Shown here in pieces: positions 34,691-43,762 of a DNA stretch of 64,000 nucleotides. A program made the position numbers and the translations under genes. Location of the stretch: NCBI RefSeq assembly GCF_000942395.1, contig NZ_LN812102.1:279358-343357 (forward strand). The letters are read 5' to 3'. The stretch comes from Risungbinella massiliensis. Its GTDB lineage: Bacteria; Bacillota; Bacilli; Thermoactinomycetales; Thermoactinomycetaceae. How positions within the stretch are numbered: the stretch's first letter is position 1; the number at the start of each line of letters is the position of its first letter. Below the pieces are notes generated by a model. That model did not search any database. It was given only the letters and a program-made list of their open reading frames with translations, and had not been told where the DNA came from.

Positions 34691-35809
34691 CTATATTAGG
34701 TTTAGTTCTAACTGTCCGCATTTTAGCGTTGGAACATGTTCAACTGCTTTATGTAGTATGTTTCTTGCCGCATTTACATCTCTATCTTCTGTATATCCGC
34801 AAGAGCAACTATGGACTCTATCTTTTCGTTCTTTTTTTACGATCTGACCACATTTTGAGCAAGCCTGAGACGTGTTGTATGGGTCCACTTGTATTACTTG
34901 CTTACCAGCATATTCTGCTTTGTAGGAAGTGAACTGTACAAGTTGATTCCATCCAGCATCCACAATACTTTTGGCTAATTTGTGATTCAAGACCATTCCT
35001 TTGATATTCAGATCTTCAAAGGCAATTAGATCATAGCGATCTACTAGATACCTACTAATTTTATGGGCAATGTCTTTTCTTTGATTTGCTATGTACTCAT
35101 GTAGCTTTGCAAGCAAAGCTACAGCCTTTCTACGACGATTGGAACCTTTCTTACGTTTAGATACTATGCGCTGAAGTCGTTTTAGTTTGCGCTCTGACTT
35201 TCTGAAATACTTAGGGTGTTCGAAAAATTCGCCATCAGATGTAATAGCAAGATGTCTAACACCAAGATCAACACCGACTTGTTTCCCTGTCGAGTGTGTT
35301 ATGGTTTCGATTTCACAGGAAAAACAAGCATAGTACTTTCCGTTTTTTCGGATGATGGTACAGGTCTTGATCTTTCCTTCTACTTGTCTGTGGCATTTGA
35401 TGCGAACATTACCGATCTTAGACAGTTTCAGATATTTCCCATCCAGAGAAAACCCACTTTGTGGGTATGTGAAGCTATCATAACGGTTTTTACCTTGAAA
35501 GCGTGGGTATCCTGCTTTCTCTCCCGCTTTGATTCTACGAAAAAACCCTTTAAATGCTTTATCTAAACGACGTAGAATGTCCTGTAACACTTGCGATTGT
35601 ACCTGCTTGAACTCTGGAAACTCTTTCTTTAGTCGTGGTAATTCATTCTGTTGCATGTTGTAGTTAACGGAAATACCACGTTTTTCATAAGAAAACTTTC
35701 GTTGTTCCAAAGCTGTATTGTATAGCCAGCGACACAAATTCAAGGTAGTTTCGATTCGTTCCATTTGTACCCGATTAGGTTCTATCTTGAATTTGTACGA
35801 CTTCATCAT
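34691..35809 (-). CDS. tnpB: TnpB, RNA-guided nuclease of the IS200/IS605 element
   Basis: 372 residues from the ATG at 35809 (MMKSYKFKIEP), preceded by AAAGGGGG. TnpB proteins are RNA-guided DNA nucleases ancestral to Cas12. The RuvC-like residues are Asp in VGVDLGVRHLAI, Glu in IAFEDLNIKGM and Asp in TEDRDVNAARNIL; the zinc ribbon has CSKCG and CSCGY. The N-terminal OrfB_IS605 helix-turn-helix is complete. All catalytic residues are present. Its start overlaps tnpA by about 35 bases. Another, deleted tnpB lies at 29.7 kb and is a different subtype. Confidence 0.93.
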   Translation of the reverse strand: MMKSYKFKIEPNRVQMERIETTLNLCRWLYNTALEQRKFSYEKRGISVNYNMQQNELPRLKKEFPEFKQVQSQVLQDILRRLDKAFKGFFRRIKAGEKAGYPRFQGKNRYDSFTYPQSGFSLDGKYLKLSKIGNVRIKCHRQVEGKIKTCTIIRKNGKYYACFSCEIETITHSTGKQVGVDLGVRHLAITSDGEFFEHPKYFRKSERKLKRLQRIVSKRKKGSNRRRKAVALLAKLHEYIANQRKDIAHKISRYLVDRYDLIAFEDLNIKGMVLNHKLAKSIVDAGWNQLVQFTSYKAEYAGKQVIQVDPYNTSQACSKCGQIVKKERKDRVHSCSCGYTEDRDVNAARNILHKAVEHVPTLKCGQLELNLI

Positions 35810-36230
35810 TTGATTTTCCCCCTTTCTTTTTCTGATTTTCAATGTACTTACGAATCGTTTCTTCCGAAATAGAGCCAATGGTTTCCATGTAGAAGCTGCT
35901 ATTCCAAAGATGACCATCCCATAACTTATTTCTTAGCCTCGGGAACTTTAGAAATAACTTCCTAGCGGAAATACCTTTCAACATTTTCACAATGTATGAT
36001 GGAGCTACTTTAGGATGAGCAGAAGCAAAGACATGGACGTGGTCTTGCTCTCCCACCTCCATCATAGCTACTTCAAACCCTTTCTCCTCCGCAATCTCTT
36101 GAAAAATAACTTTTAGATACGTTTCAATCTCTTGATCCAGTACGGCTCTACGATACTTCACCGACCATACCATGTGGTAGTTGACATTATACACGCAAGT
36201 CCTAGCGTGTTTTACAGTGTTTTTACTCAT
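35775..36230 (-). CDS. tnpA: TnpA, IS200/IS605 HUH-family Y1 transposase
   Basis: 151 residues from the ATG at 36230 (MSKNTVKHARTCVYN); the frame continues 13 codons upstream without a ribosome site. The HUH metal motif is HVHVF in EVGEQDHVHVF near residue 65, and the nucleophile Tyr is in ETIRKYIENQ near residue 135. The YHMVWSVKYRRAVL segment is diagnostic of the family. It cuts and rejoins single-stranded ends on the lagging strand. Complete, and overlaps tnpB in a single transcript. Confidence 0.92.
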   Translation of the reverse strand: MSKNTVKHARTCVYNVNYHMVWSVKYRRAVLDQEIETYLKVIFQEIAEEKGFEVAMMEVGEQDHVHVFASAHPKVAPSYIVKMLKGISARKLFLKFPRLRNKLWDGHLWNSSFYMETIGSISEETIRKYIENQKKKGGKSNDEVVQIQDRT

Positions 36231-36356
36231 ACATATAGTATGACAAAAATAGGGTAAATATAGTAACATATAAGGATAATTATATTACATATAGTAGGAG
36301 GAAAGTGCAAAAAATAAATTGCTCTAAGCATCCCCACAAGGGGGATACCGAGCAAT

Positions 36357-36402
36357 GCTCCCTTTCATCTACCCCATTGAAATGGGGTAGATGAAAGGGA
36401 GC
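36357..36402. repeat. Perfect 21-bp inverted repeat at the left end of the IS200/IS605 element
   Basis: GCTCCCTTTCATCTACCCCAT pairs exactly with the complement at 36382-36402 around a 4-base TGAA loop. It may also shield tnpA from outside transcription. Confidence 0.75.
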
Positions 36403-36410
36403 AAATCTTA

Positions 36411-36701
36411 AAAATGATTCCGCAAAGAATTTTGCTATTTCCATACCTTAAATGAGCCACTTGAAGGTAATTAAACCCCTTCGAATAATAAGAAATTTAG
36501 ATTTACTTTAATCGTAAGCATAAACTCTTCAATATCTATAGTCAATCAACTTGATTTTTTCCATTAACATTCAGACCCTGTCCTCCAATAAATTTCATGC
36601 CCCCACCTGCACTAACTCTTAAAGGTGGGGGCATTTAAGGAAAACAACCTTCCCATCCTTTATAATAGATTGAGAGGAAGTTTGTTATAATAACTCAGAC
36701 A
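36411..36701. other. Spacer with a solo IS-end-like hairpin
   Basis: No gene seen. At 36597-36634 ATGCCCCCACCT and AGGTGGGGGCAT form a perfect 12-bp hairpin with a 14-base loop that resembles the tnpB-relic hairpins at 29.6 and 30.0 kb. It could be a solo element end or the terminator of the methyltransferase gene. Confidence 0.55.
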
Positions 36702-37616
36702 TTATTTTTTGACAGCATGGATATAATGAATCGTTTCGAATGCAGATAAATAATCCGACCGATTATGAAAGAAACGGTCATTGATCATAGCTGGCGATAG
36801 ATGCTCATAAATTAGCAAACCTGCTTTTTCTAACATTTTCTCGATTTCATCATAAGGAAAACACGATTTCATTGGTTCACCACTTGCTGCTGCCATTTTT
36901 ACCATATTTTCCACTCTATTCGACATCCCTTTTTCTTCAAAAAGTCCTTCGTCTGCATAATCAAATACGATTGAACTTCCAGATGGGGCATTGGCAAATA
37001 AATGATTTATCAAGCTTGCATTTTCTTCTTTCGTTAAATAATACGAAACACCCAAAAGGCTAAAGAACGTTTTTTTGTCATCAAGCATTTCGTCGATTCG
37101 CTTTTGATTCGTTAGCTTATTGGTAAAGTCCATCGATACAAAATGAAGGTTTCTCGGGAGTTCAAAATTGGCTTGCTCGAGCCTTTTCTTTTTCCATTCC
37201 TGTGTAGCTGGATGGTCCATTTCAAATACTTCCAATTTATTACTCAATTCTGGATGCCGAAAACAAAAAGTATCTAACCCAGCTCCCAATATGACATACT
37301 GTTGTAACCCTAATATTACCTCGTTCATTAATACTTTTTCGCAATACGCAGCACGTGCTAAGGGGGTTGGAGAAAGCTGGACTTGGGTGATCCATTTTAA
37401 AATTTCATCTGGATCGTCTTGATACCTTTTCGCAATATCTTGGTTAAAAAACGGTATTCCTTGAATCATATTCTCTCTGATGTCGGCAAACTCTTTTGGA
37501 GAAATGAGATCTTTGGCAATAAAATCATCAAAAATTTTGGGTGTGTCATATTGACTGTGATATGCACGACCAAAAGCAGATATTAAGGAAGTTAAACTCG
37601 ACTCATTTTGTTTCAA
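36702..37616 (-). CDS. Class I SAM-dependent methyltransferase, LCMT/Ppm1 family
   Basis: About 304 residues. The family signature is the N-terminal SAFGRAYHS, the central VILGAGLDTFCFRHPE (SAM loop) and FEMDHPATQEWKK. This TIGR00027-type group is related to leucine-carboxyl methyltransferases and to PKS-associated O-methyltransferases; the acceptor is unknown. I chose TTG at 37616 because GGGGG lies nine bases before it; the longer frame to 37640 lacks a site. Single gene; the only related neighbour signal is the hairpin at 36597-36634 after its stop. Confidence 0.85.
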   Translation of the reverse strand: MKQNESSLTSLISAFGRAYHSQYDTPKIFDDFIAKDLISPKEFADIRENMIQGIPFFNQDIAKRYQDDPDEILKWITQVQLSPTPLARAAYCEKVLMNEVILGLQQYVILGAGLDTFCFRHPELSNKLEVFEMDHPATQEWKKKRLEQANFELPRNLHFVSMDFTNKLTNQKRIDEMLDDKKTFFSLLGVSYYLTKEENASLINHLFANAPSGSSIVFDYADEGLFEEKGMSNRVENMVKMAAASGEPMKSCFPYDEIEKMLEKAGLLIYEHLSPAMINDRFFHNRSDYLSAFETIHYIHAVKK

Positions 37617-38001
37617 TAAAATGAACCCCCATATAAACAATAATAGATTCCCCTGGCCAGGAGAATCTTATTATACAAATAACAATTTTAATTTTCAATT
37701 ATAGCATAAATAAATTATTTTGTCAATAAAAAATACCGAATCAAATCTACTTTCTTGTATCTTTTCTTGTAAAATCTTCGTAAGGTCCAGTTCATTCTTA
37801 CCTACTATCATGCAGGACATTTGGTCCGTTATTCGTTCTTCTCTCGTTGGTATGTCACCCACCCACTCATCGAATCAAATACTTTTGATTCGATGAGTTT
37901 TAGATGCAGTTTGTACTAGTCCAACGCTTAGAAAAGGCAATTTTCATTGTGTTCTCTAATTTTGTGCTGTGAACTTTCCGGTTATCAAGAAATGGGGTGT
38001 C
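37617..38001. other. Intergenic region between divergent genes
   Basis: AT-rich promoter region. It contains a perfect 15-bp hairpin at 37865-37898 (listed separately). No further gene seen; the stretch 37740-37860 does not show a ribosome site with an open frame. Confidence 0.4.
37865..37898 (+). terminator. 15-bp perfect hairpin with T tail
   Basis: ACTCATCGAATCAAA and its complement, 4-base loop, followed by TTTTAG. It ends no visible gene, so it may be an attenuator or a relic ahead of the cupin gene. Confidence 0.55.
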
Positions 38002-38379
38002 ATGTTGAAATCGATTAATGGAATTAATTTTGTTAACGAGTTATCCAAAGTAAAAGAATATTGGTCTCCTAAAGTGATTGGTCAAGTTAATAATCAATAT
38101 ATCAAGGTTGCGAAATTAAAAGGACAATTCCTTTGGCACAAACACGACCATGAAGATGAAATGTTTTTTGTGGTTTATGGTACATTACGAATCGAACTTC
38201 AGGATGGAGTGGTAACCCTTGAAGAAGGAGAATTTTTTGTGGTGCCAAAAAATACAATGCATAACCCTATTGCTGACGAAGAATGTGGAATTGTTTTGAT
38301 CGAAACAGAATCCACCTTACATACAGGGAATGTAGACTCTCCTCTTACAAAAACAATTGAAGAACAACTTTCTAACTAA
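38002..38379 (+). CDS. Cupin-domain protein
   Basis: 125 residues from the ATG at 38002 (MLKSINGINF), which has AATGGGGTG upstream. Single-domain cupin: motif 1 is WHKHDHEDEMFFVVYG near residue 45 with two His and one Glu as metal ligands, motif 2 is PKNTMHNPIA near 88 with the last His. The set is complete, so a metal-dependent small enzyme or sensor is likely; its substrate is unknown. Length and layout match the common stand-alone cupins of Bacillales. It may be followed on the same transcript by the small membrane protein. Confidence 0.86.
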   Translation: MLKSINGINFVNELSKVKEYWSPKVIGQVNNQYIKVAKLKGQFLWHKHDHEDEMFFVVYGTLRIELQDGVVTLEEGEFFVVPKNTMHNPIADEECGIVLIETESTLHTGNVDSPLTKTIEEQLSN

Positions 38380-38499
38380 ATGACAGAATGTAATACCATT
38401 CATCTCGTTATTTTATGACGGTTAGTTAATCATACACACCCTACTATGCCGCTATTTACTTATTTGAAAAATTGCTGTCCAGTACAAAAGGAGACACAT

Positions 38500-38682
38500 A
38501 TGAATGTTCCAATAATAATAGCAGCCACAGGGGTTGCTTTTTATGTAATTGCTTATGGTCTTATTATACAAAAATCCAAAGAAACTCCTAAAAATTCTTA
38601 CTTCATTCATTATCTAAGCCCTTTGATTTTCTTAATCCTTGGTTTCTTCCTGTTTTCCACTGGATTGAGTCTTAATTACTAA
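38500..38682 (+). CDS. Small two-helix membrane protein (60 aa)
   Basis: 60 residues with two hydrophobic helices (about 4-22 and 38-57) joined by a short polar loop with SKETPKNS. AAAAGGAG is seven bases before the ATG at 38500, and the preceding in-frame codons up to 38446 have no site. No motif that identifies a family. Located after the cupin gene; function unknown. Confidence 0.65.
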   Translation: MNVPIIIAATGVAFYVIAYGLIIQKSKETPKNSYFIHYLSPLIFLILGFFLFSTGLSLNY

Positions 38683-38862
38683 TAAACTAAGGCTGTATTA
38701 ATAACAGATACTCCCTCTGCTCCTAAAAACTAAGGGATTATCAAATATTATTCTTATCAATTTTCCTTAACGTCACGTACTAACCAATTAACTTTGAATT
38801 AATCGCTTGTTTAACTCGTGTTAAGTTATAATATTTACAATATTTATTAAAGGAGGAATGAC

Positions 38863-40329
38863 ATGAGCAAAACAAGAAAAATCCTATCTCTTGTGTTGAT
38901 CACTAGTCTAACAGTTTCATCTCTGTTCTTCGGAAGTACAGGATCTATAGAAGCAAAGACCAAATCGGAAGAGTCAAACTGGACAAAATGGCTCCAAAAA
39001 AATGCATATAAGATTAAACAACTTAGCCCATCCGAAAACGATACATATCAAGATTTGCGTTTTCTAAAAAAAGTACTGAAGGACAAGCAGATCGTACTAT
39101 TAGGTGAAAGTTCTCATGGAGCAGCTGAATTTAATTCGTCTAAAGTGCGATTAATCCAGTATTTACACAAAGAACTAGATTATGATGTAGTCGCTTTTGA
39201 ATCTGGGCTTGGTGAGGCCTATGCTACTGATCTAAACGTCAAGAAACAAACTCCATTACAAACAATGCAGGACTCAATTTTTTCAATATGGCATGCCCAA
39301 GAAACACTACCACTATTTGATTACATCCAGAGAGAAAGACAAACGAACGATCCGCTTTCCCTATCTGGATTTGATATGCAACCAACCAATACTTCTTACT
39401 CCCACTTTTTAAAAAGTTGGTTTGAAAAAGTGGATCCATCAATGGGTGAAAAGGCGTATCAGTCCGAGATGGAATTTCTCTACTATTTTTCTGGTTTAAA
39501 GACTATCGATCAATTTCAACAGGACAAAGCACGCATGATCGCTAATTACCAATCTCTCTTAACATTCCTAAAAGAACACCAAGATGAGTTGACCAAACTA
39601 GATCCCGAACATCCTGAACGGGTTAAAGTGACACAACATGTACTGGAAGATCGAATTAACAGCATAGATAAAATTGTAGAAAAGATATTGTTAATAGCGA
39701 AGTACTCTGAGGAAAACCCCGTAGAAGCATTAAAATATTATGATGAGTTGTCTGTATTACGAGATGAAGCAATGGCAAAAAATCTTACTTGGCTAGCAGA
39801 AGAACTATATCCAAACAAAAAGATCATCGTATGGGCCCATAATATTCACATTCGAAAAGTGAATACTCAGACAGAGAACCCTAACAGAACGAATGTAGTA
39901 ACGATGGGACAACTAATGCCTGACCGTCTCAAAAAGAAATCGTATGTTATAGGGCTATACATGAACAAAGGAGTTTCCGCACTAAATAATCAACAACCTG
40001 CTCCTGTTCGCTATCCTCATCCTGAGGGAAATATCGAGTCCATTCTGAGTAAATCGAAACACCCGAACCTCTTTGTTGATCTCCAACATCAGAAAAACAA
40101 AAAAGGAACCTCTTGGATGTTCACTCGACGCCAAGCGATGGACTGGGGTCTATGGGATGAACAATTGGTTCCACGAGACCAATACGACGGCATCTTATTT
40201 ATCGACGAAGTCCATATCCCAACGTATATTAATCCAATTGGGCAGTCAATCCAATCAAAGAAACAACCAGATATACAATCTATCATTCGAGACAGACTAA
40301 ATAACCCGCCTATTTATTCCCAAAAGTAG
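38863..40329 (+). CDS. Secreted erythromycin-esterase-like hydrolase
   Basis: 488 residues with a signal peptide (about 1-31, KTRKILSLVLITSLTVSS then SIEAK). The Ere/EreA-like fold is shown by VLLGESSHGAAEFNSSK near residue 75, VAFESGLGEAY near 110, SGFDMQPTN near 165 and VWAHNIHIRK near 325, whose Glu and His form the metal-independent active site of Ere esterases. Known members open macrolide lactones; many homologues in Bacillus have other or no known activity. AGGAGG precedes the ATG. Exported location differs from cytoplasmic EreA, so resistance is not assured. Confidence 0.88.
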   Translation: MSKTRKILSLVLITSLTVSSLFFGSTGSIEAKTKSEESNWTKWLQKNAYKIKQLSPSENDTYQDLRFLKKVLKDKQIVLLGESSHGAAEFNSSKVRLIQYLHKELDYDVVAFESGLGEAYATDLNVKKQTPLQTMQDSIFSIWHAQETLPLFDYIQRERQTNDPLSLSGFDMQPTNTSYSHFLKSWFEKVDPSMGEKAYQSEMEFLYYFSGLKTIDQFQQDKARMIANYQSLLTFLKEHQDELTKLDPEHPERVKVTQHVLEDRINSIDKIVEKILLIAKYSEENPVEALKYYDELSVLRDEAMAKNLTWLAEELYPNKKIIVWAHNIHIRKVNTQTENPNRTNVVTMGQLMPDRLKKKSYVIGLYMNKGVSALNNQQPAPVRYPHPEGNIESILSKSKHPNLFVDLQHQKNKKGTSWMFTRRQAMDWGLWDEQLVPRDQYDGILFIDEVHIPTYINPIGQSIQSKKQPDIQSIIRDRLNNPPIYSQK

Positions 40330-40486
40330 ATATGTTAGGCGATAGATTATTCTGTCGCCTTCTTTGTCGTCTTACAGACGTTAGAAAGTATGCCATAATC
40401 GTCAATAAAAAACACCTCCATAGATATACACGATCCGATGGTGGTGACTTATATCTCACAGTTACATTGTTCATTACTTTAAATTG

Positions 40487-40618
40487 TTATGGAAGTAATT
40501 GTTGTGCAAGTTGTTGAATTTGCTGTAATTGTTGAGCAGCAGTTCTTTCTCTTAGCTAATCCTTGCAAATTCATCTGCATACCCATCTGTGCTCCATTTT
40601 GTCCTAAGGTCAGCGAGT
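40487..40618 (-). pseudogene. Possible 3' remnant of a small gene
   Basis: Two minus-strand frames with a one-base offset give STDGYADEFARIS and then RTAAQQLQQIQQLAQQLLP ending at a TAA. The second is strongly helical and Gln-rich. No start codon or ribosome site remains. It looks like the end of a decayed gene, but the evidence is only composition. Confidence 0.3.
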
Positions 40619-40628
40619 TACAAATAAG

Positions 40629-40660
40629 AAGAGAAGGAGACACCTTACTCTCCTTCTCTT
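40629..40660 (-). terminator. Terminator of the symporter gene
   Basis: AAGAGAAGGAGA/TCTCCTTCTCTT, 12-bp stem with 8-base loop, 20 bases beyond the stop codon; T-rich sequence follows on the minus strand. Confidence 0.75.
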
Positions 40661-40680
40661 TGTAACGAGTACATATTTAA

Positions 40681-42135
40681 TTACGATGCATTTTCTTTAT
40701 CAGATACATACTCTTTCTCCCAATAATCGGCATTTTGGATCCCTAGTTCTTTCGGGTTAAATACAGGATCGAAACCTTGTTTTTTCTGTCTTTCATAATC
40801 TTTTAAAGCAACTAATGCCGGTTTAGCAAGTAATACGATCGCGATCACATTTAGCCACACCATAATTCCTAAACCAGCATCGCCTAATGCCCATGCAAGT
40901 TTGGCTGTTTTCACTGCTCCATAGAAAGTTGCAGCCATGATCACTAGTTTTAAGACAAACATTGCTGGTTTTCTATTCTTTCCACGAATTAGATATGCGA
41001 TATTTGTTTCTGCTATATAGTAGTATGCCATAATCGTAGTAAAGGCGAAGAAAAACAAGGAAATTGCAACAAATCCTGCTCCAAAGCCAGGTATGATGCT
41101 ATCAATGGCAGCCTGTGTAAAACCTGGTCCTGCCTCTACTCCTTGCAGATTATTTACAATAAATGATCCATCTTCAGCTTGTGTATTATACATTCCAGTG
41201 AAAAGGATCATAAAAGCGGTCGCAGAACAGACAAACAAAGTATCAATATATACAGAGAATGCTTGAACAAGTCCTTGTTTAGCAGGGTGAGATACTTCCG
41301 CTGCTGCAGCTGGATGTGGTCCTGTACCTTGTCCAGCCTCATTGGAATAAATCCCTCGTTTTACTCCCCAAGAGATCGCCATCCCGATCAATCCACCAAA
41401 TGCTGAATCTAAGGCAAAAGCACTTTTAAATATGAGAGTTAAAACTCCTGGTAACTCCTTAATATTCACTAGAACTATGATAACGGATAACAAAATATAG
41501 CCAAGCGCCATAAACGGAACAATGATTTGAGCTGCATTAGCAATACGTTTTACTCCACCAAAAATAATAAAACCTAATAAAAGAACAATTACGATACCTG
41601 TAATCGCTGGATTAAGTCCAAATGCGTTTTCAACGCCTAACGCAATGGAGTTAGATTGCACACCTGGCATCAAAATTGCCATGGCGATCAAAGCAGCAAT
41701 AGCAAAAAGGATAGCAAACCATTTCCAACCAAGTCCTTTTTCAATATAAAAAGCTGGCCCCCCACGATATTGTCCATCTTGTTTTACCTTATAAATCTGC
41801 GCTAAAGTAGATTCAATATATGCGCTGGATGCACCGATAAATGCAATCGTCCACATCCAAAAAACAGCTCCTGGTCCACCAAATGCAATCGCAGTAGCCA
41901 CACCGGCAATATTTCCGGTTCCTACGCGACCCGAAAGCGCAATGGACAAAGCCTGAAAAGAGGAAACACCTGCTTCCGAACTCTTCCCTTGGAACATGAG
42001 CATGATCATATCCTTAATATGCCTAACTTGTAGGAAACGGGTAAGTATTGAGAATACTAGACCAACACCTAACAGGATATAAATTACTGGGTCACTCCAC
42101 AAAATCTCGTTTAATTTTGTAACAAAGTTTTCCAT
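40681..42135 (-). CDS. AgcS/AlsT-family amino acid:sodium symporter
   Basis: 484 residues, about 11 membrane helices. Family landmarks are SIALSGRVGTGNIAGVATAI near residue 70, FWMWTIAFIGASSAYIESTLAQIYK near 100 and RGIYSNEAGQGTGPHPAAAAEV near 265, the substrate-binding region of alanine/glycine carriers. Import of alanine, glycine or glutamine with Na+ is expected. GGGAGG lies before the ATG. Single gene with a terminator; the 320-base upstream region shows no riboswitch that I recognise. Confidence 0.93.
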   Translation of the reverse strand: MENFVTKLNEILWSDPVIYILLGVGLVFSILTRFLQVRHIKDMIMLMFQGKSSEAGVSSFQALSIALSGRVGTGNIAGVATAIAFGGPGAVFWMWTIAFIGASSAYIESTLAQIYKVKQDGQYRGGPAFYIEKGLGWKWFAILFAIAALIAMAILMPGVQSNSIALGVENAFGLNPAITGIVIVLLLGFIIFGGVKRIANAAQIIVPFMALGYILLSVIIVLVNIKELPGVLTLIFKSAFALDSAFGGLIGMAISWGVKRGIYSNEAGQGTGPHPAAAAEVSHPAKQGLVQAFSVYIDTLFVCSATAFMILFTGMYNTQAEDGSFIVNNLQGVEAGPGFTQAAIDSIIPGFGAGFVAISLFFFAFTTIMAYYYIAETNIAYLIRGKNRKPAMFVLKLVIMAATFYGAVKTAKLAWALGDAGLGIMVWLNVIAIVLLAKPALVALKDYERQKKQGFDPVFNPKELGIQNADYWEKEYVSDKENAS

Positions 42136-42458
42136 GGACAGCCTCCCTTGTATATATCTAATATTCTACCTATTTCAAAGAGGAGCACCCTTCCCCTTAT
42201 CCTCTTTCTGCAATTATAACAGTATTTTTATATTATTAAACTAATAAATTTAATAAAATAGACATAAATTACAATACAGCTCTGATATATCTGTTTATAT
42301 TGAATAAGAGAAGCTGCCACATTGAATTGAACTTTTTATTTTTGATCGGATACGCCTTAAATTTTTTATAACAGTTGATGTAGTTTCCTAGTAAAATTCT
42401 CGATGTATTTTGTTTAATTTAATCTGATAGCATTATAAGGCTCTTCTATAAAAAGTGA
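42136..42458. other. Intergenic region, promoter side of the symporter gene
   Basis: Very AT-rich, about 320 bases. No gene or strong hairpin seen. It should carry the symporter promoter. Confidence 0.4.
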
Positions 42459-42632
42459 TCATTCCCACTGATCCCAAAGTATCGTAGGATCTACTGAGGA
42501 TGTTTTTTGATTGATCTCCGTACATGCTCTACAATTCGCATAACTTTTGGTAAAAGAGCTACCATAAAAATAGATTATCCCCACAGTAAATGAAACTAAT
42601 AATAAAAGTCCCAGCACCTTGTTCCATCTCAT
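42459..42632 (-). CDS. Small membrane-anchored protein with a CxxC motif (57 aa)
   Basis: 57 residues too short to appear in ordinary gene lists: MRWNKVLGLLLLVSFTVG forms a membrane or signal helix, followed by an outside tail with ANCRACTEIN. AAGGAGGG at good spacing before the ATG at 42632 makes translation convincing. It overlaps the downstream side of the ADP-ribosylglycohydrolase operon (that gene ends at 42646, 14 bases before this start), so it is probably the third gene of that unit. Function unknown. Confidence 0.65.
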   Translation of the reverse strand: MRWNKVLGLLLLVSFTVGIIYFYGSSFTKSYANCRACTEINQKTSSVDPTILWDQWE

Positions 42633-42645
42633 ATATTTTCCCTCC

Positions 42646-43758
42646 TTATATCTTTCGCTGATAGCTCTGTTCCATTTCGGACCAATCTTTCTCTCGGGAT
42701 AAAAAATCTAAGCCCTCTTCTAACTGATATATATCAGGTTCAGAAAGAGCCTGTGCATATTTGACTATATTCTCTTGGTCTAATAACCGATGTGTAGGAA
42801 TCCAATCCATTCCATATCGAGCTCCTAAAATCGACCCAGCAATGGCAGCAACCGTATCGGTATCGAAACCCTGTCGGATAATATCAAGTAGTAATTCTTC
42901 TGGTTCTTTATCCGATCGTAGAGAGACTAGAAGAGCATGTAATCCTCCAAGTAACACAAACCCTTGATTGGGATGAGCTCGAGTAAATCCCGCTTGGAGA
43001 TGTGGTCGAGCTAGTAAGGAGATTTCTTCTCTCATCTTATCAAGGGGTACGAATGGAAGATCGCGAGATCCTTGCATTGTCTTGGAAAGGAGTTGACTCT
43101 CTGCATTCTCTACCTTCCAACCTTTGGCTACAAGCTTTTTCGAATATAACTCTGCTTCTTCTGTAAATGCAGATAAGTCAGACAGTATCTGGTGAATTGA
43201 TTTTTGCTCAATCATGCAAGAAACGGTATAGGCTACCATAGCTGCAAAGACCGCAGCACGTTGATCCGAATGAGTGACAAGGGTACTCTCTATCGCCACT
43301 TGAAGGAATTCGTCTGGCTTACCTGCAAACCATGCACCAATAGGACCAATTCTCATCGCTGCACCGATTCCTGCCGAGGAACTGCCAGAACTATGATAGG
43401 ATCCACCTTTTCTCAATCGATGCAAGGAGGCGACAAAATTTCGACCAATTCCTCGCCAAGTGCCTATTTGTTGCCCTTGCAAAAGTAAATCTGCCCAAGC
43501 TTTTGGGGACCAACCTCCTGACAAAACATTCAATAAAGCCATAGCTTGTTGAGTGTCATCAGAGTGCAATCCCAACGGTCGCAGCTTCCGCTTCCGTTTG
43601 ATCGAAATTTTCGATAGCTCATACTTAGTCGGTAGATTAGAGTATTCTCCATATACTTCTCGTATTTCGTTATCTCGCCATCCCTCCACAGGACAACCTA
43701 GCACATCTCCCCAAGCTAATCCGAGGAGAGAACCAGCTTTTCTTTTCCTTGTCTCCAA
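42646..43758 (-). CDS. ADP-ribosylglycohydrolase-family protein
   Basis: 370 residues of the DraG/ARH fold. The N-terminal LLGLAWGDVLGCPVEGW, the metal-binding LHSDDTQQAMALL near residue 60, and GFDTDTVAAIAGSILGARYG near 310 are the two Mg2+-binding acidic clusters. These enzymes remove ADP-ribose from modified proteins or nucleic acids. No ADP-ribosyltransferase gene is adjacent. Flanked in the same operon by two small membrane proteins, one on each side, which is unusual. The ATG follows the upstream stop by four bases. Confidence 0.88.
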   Translation of the reverse strand: METRKRKAGSLLGLAWGDVLGCPVEGWRDNEIREVYGEYSNLPTKYELSKISIKRKRKLRPLGLHSDDTQQAMALLNVLSGGWSPKAWADLLLQGQQIGTWRGIGRNFVASLHRLRKGGSYHSSGSSSAGIGAAMRIGPIGAWFAGKPDEFLQVAIESTLVTHSDQRAAVFAAMVAYTVSCMIEQKSIHQILSDLSAFTEEAELYSKKLVAKGWKVENAESQLLSKTMQGSRDLPFVPLDKMREEISLLARPHLQAGFTRAHPNQGFVLLGGLHALLVSLRSDKEPEELLLDIIRQGFDTDTVAAIAGSILGARYGMDWIPTHRLLDQENIVKYAQALSEPDIYQLEEGLDFLSREKDWSEMEQSYQRKI

Positions 43759-43762
43759 TTAG

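Larger units (their letters stand above)
34606..36410 (-). mobile_element. IS200/IS605-family element with tnpA and tnpB
   Basis: tnpA and tnpB overlap and are both intact, so the element may be active. At its left end (36357-36402) is a perfect 21-bp hairpin, and at the right end a shorter hairpin at 34614-34632; both share the tip CCAT-TGAA-ATGG. These subterminal hairpins are what TnpA binds as single strands. Exact boundaries and the target tetranucleotide cannot be fixed without an empty-site comparison. Confidence 0.75.
40330..40680. other. Intergenic region with a gene remnant and a terminator
   Basis: No complete gene. It holds the possible remnant at 40487-40618 and the agcS-side terminator at 40629-40660. 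The rest is unremarkable. Confidence 0.4.
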
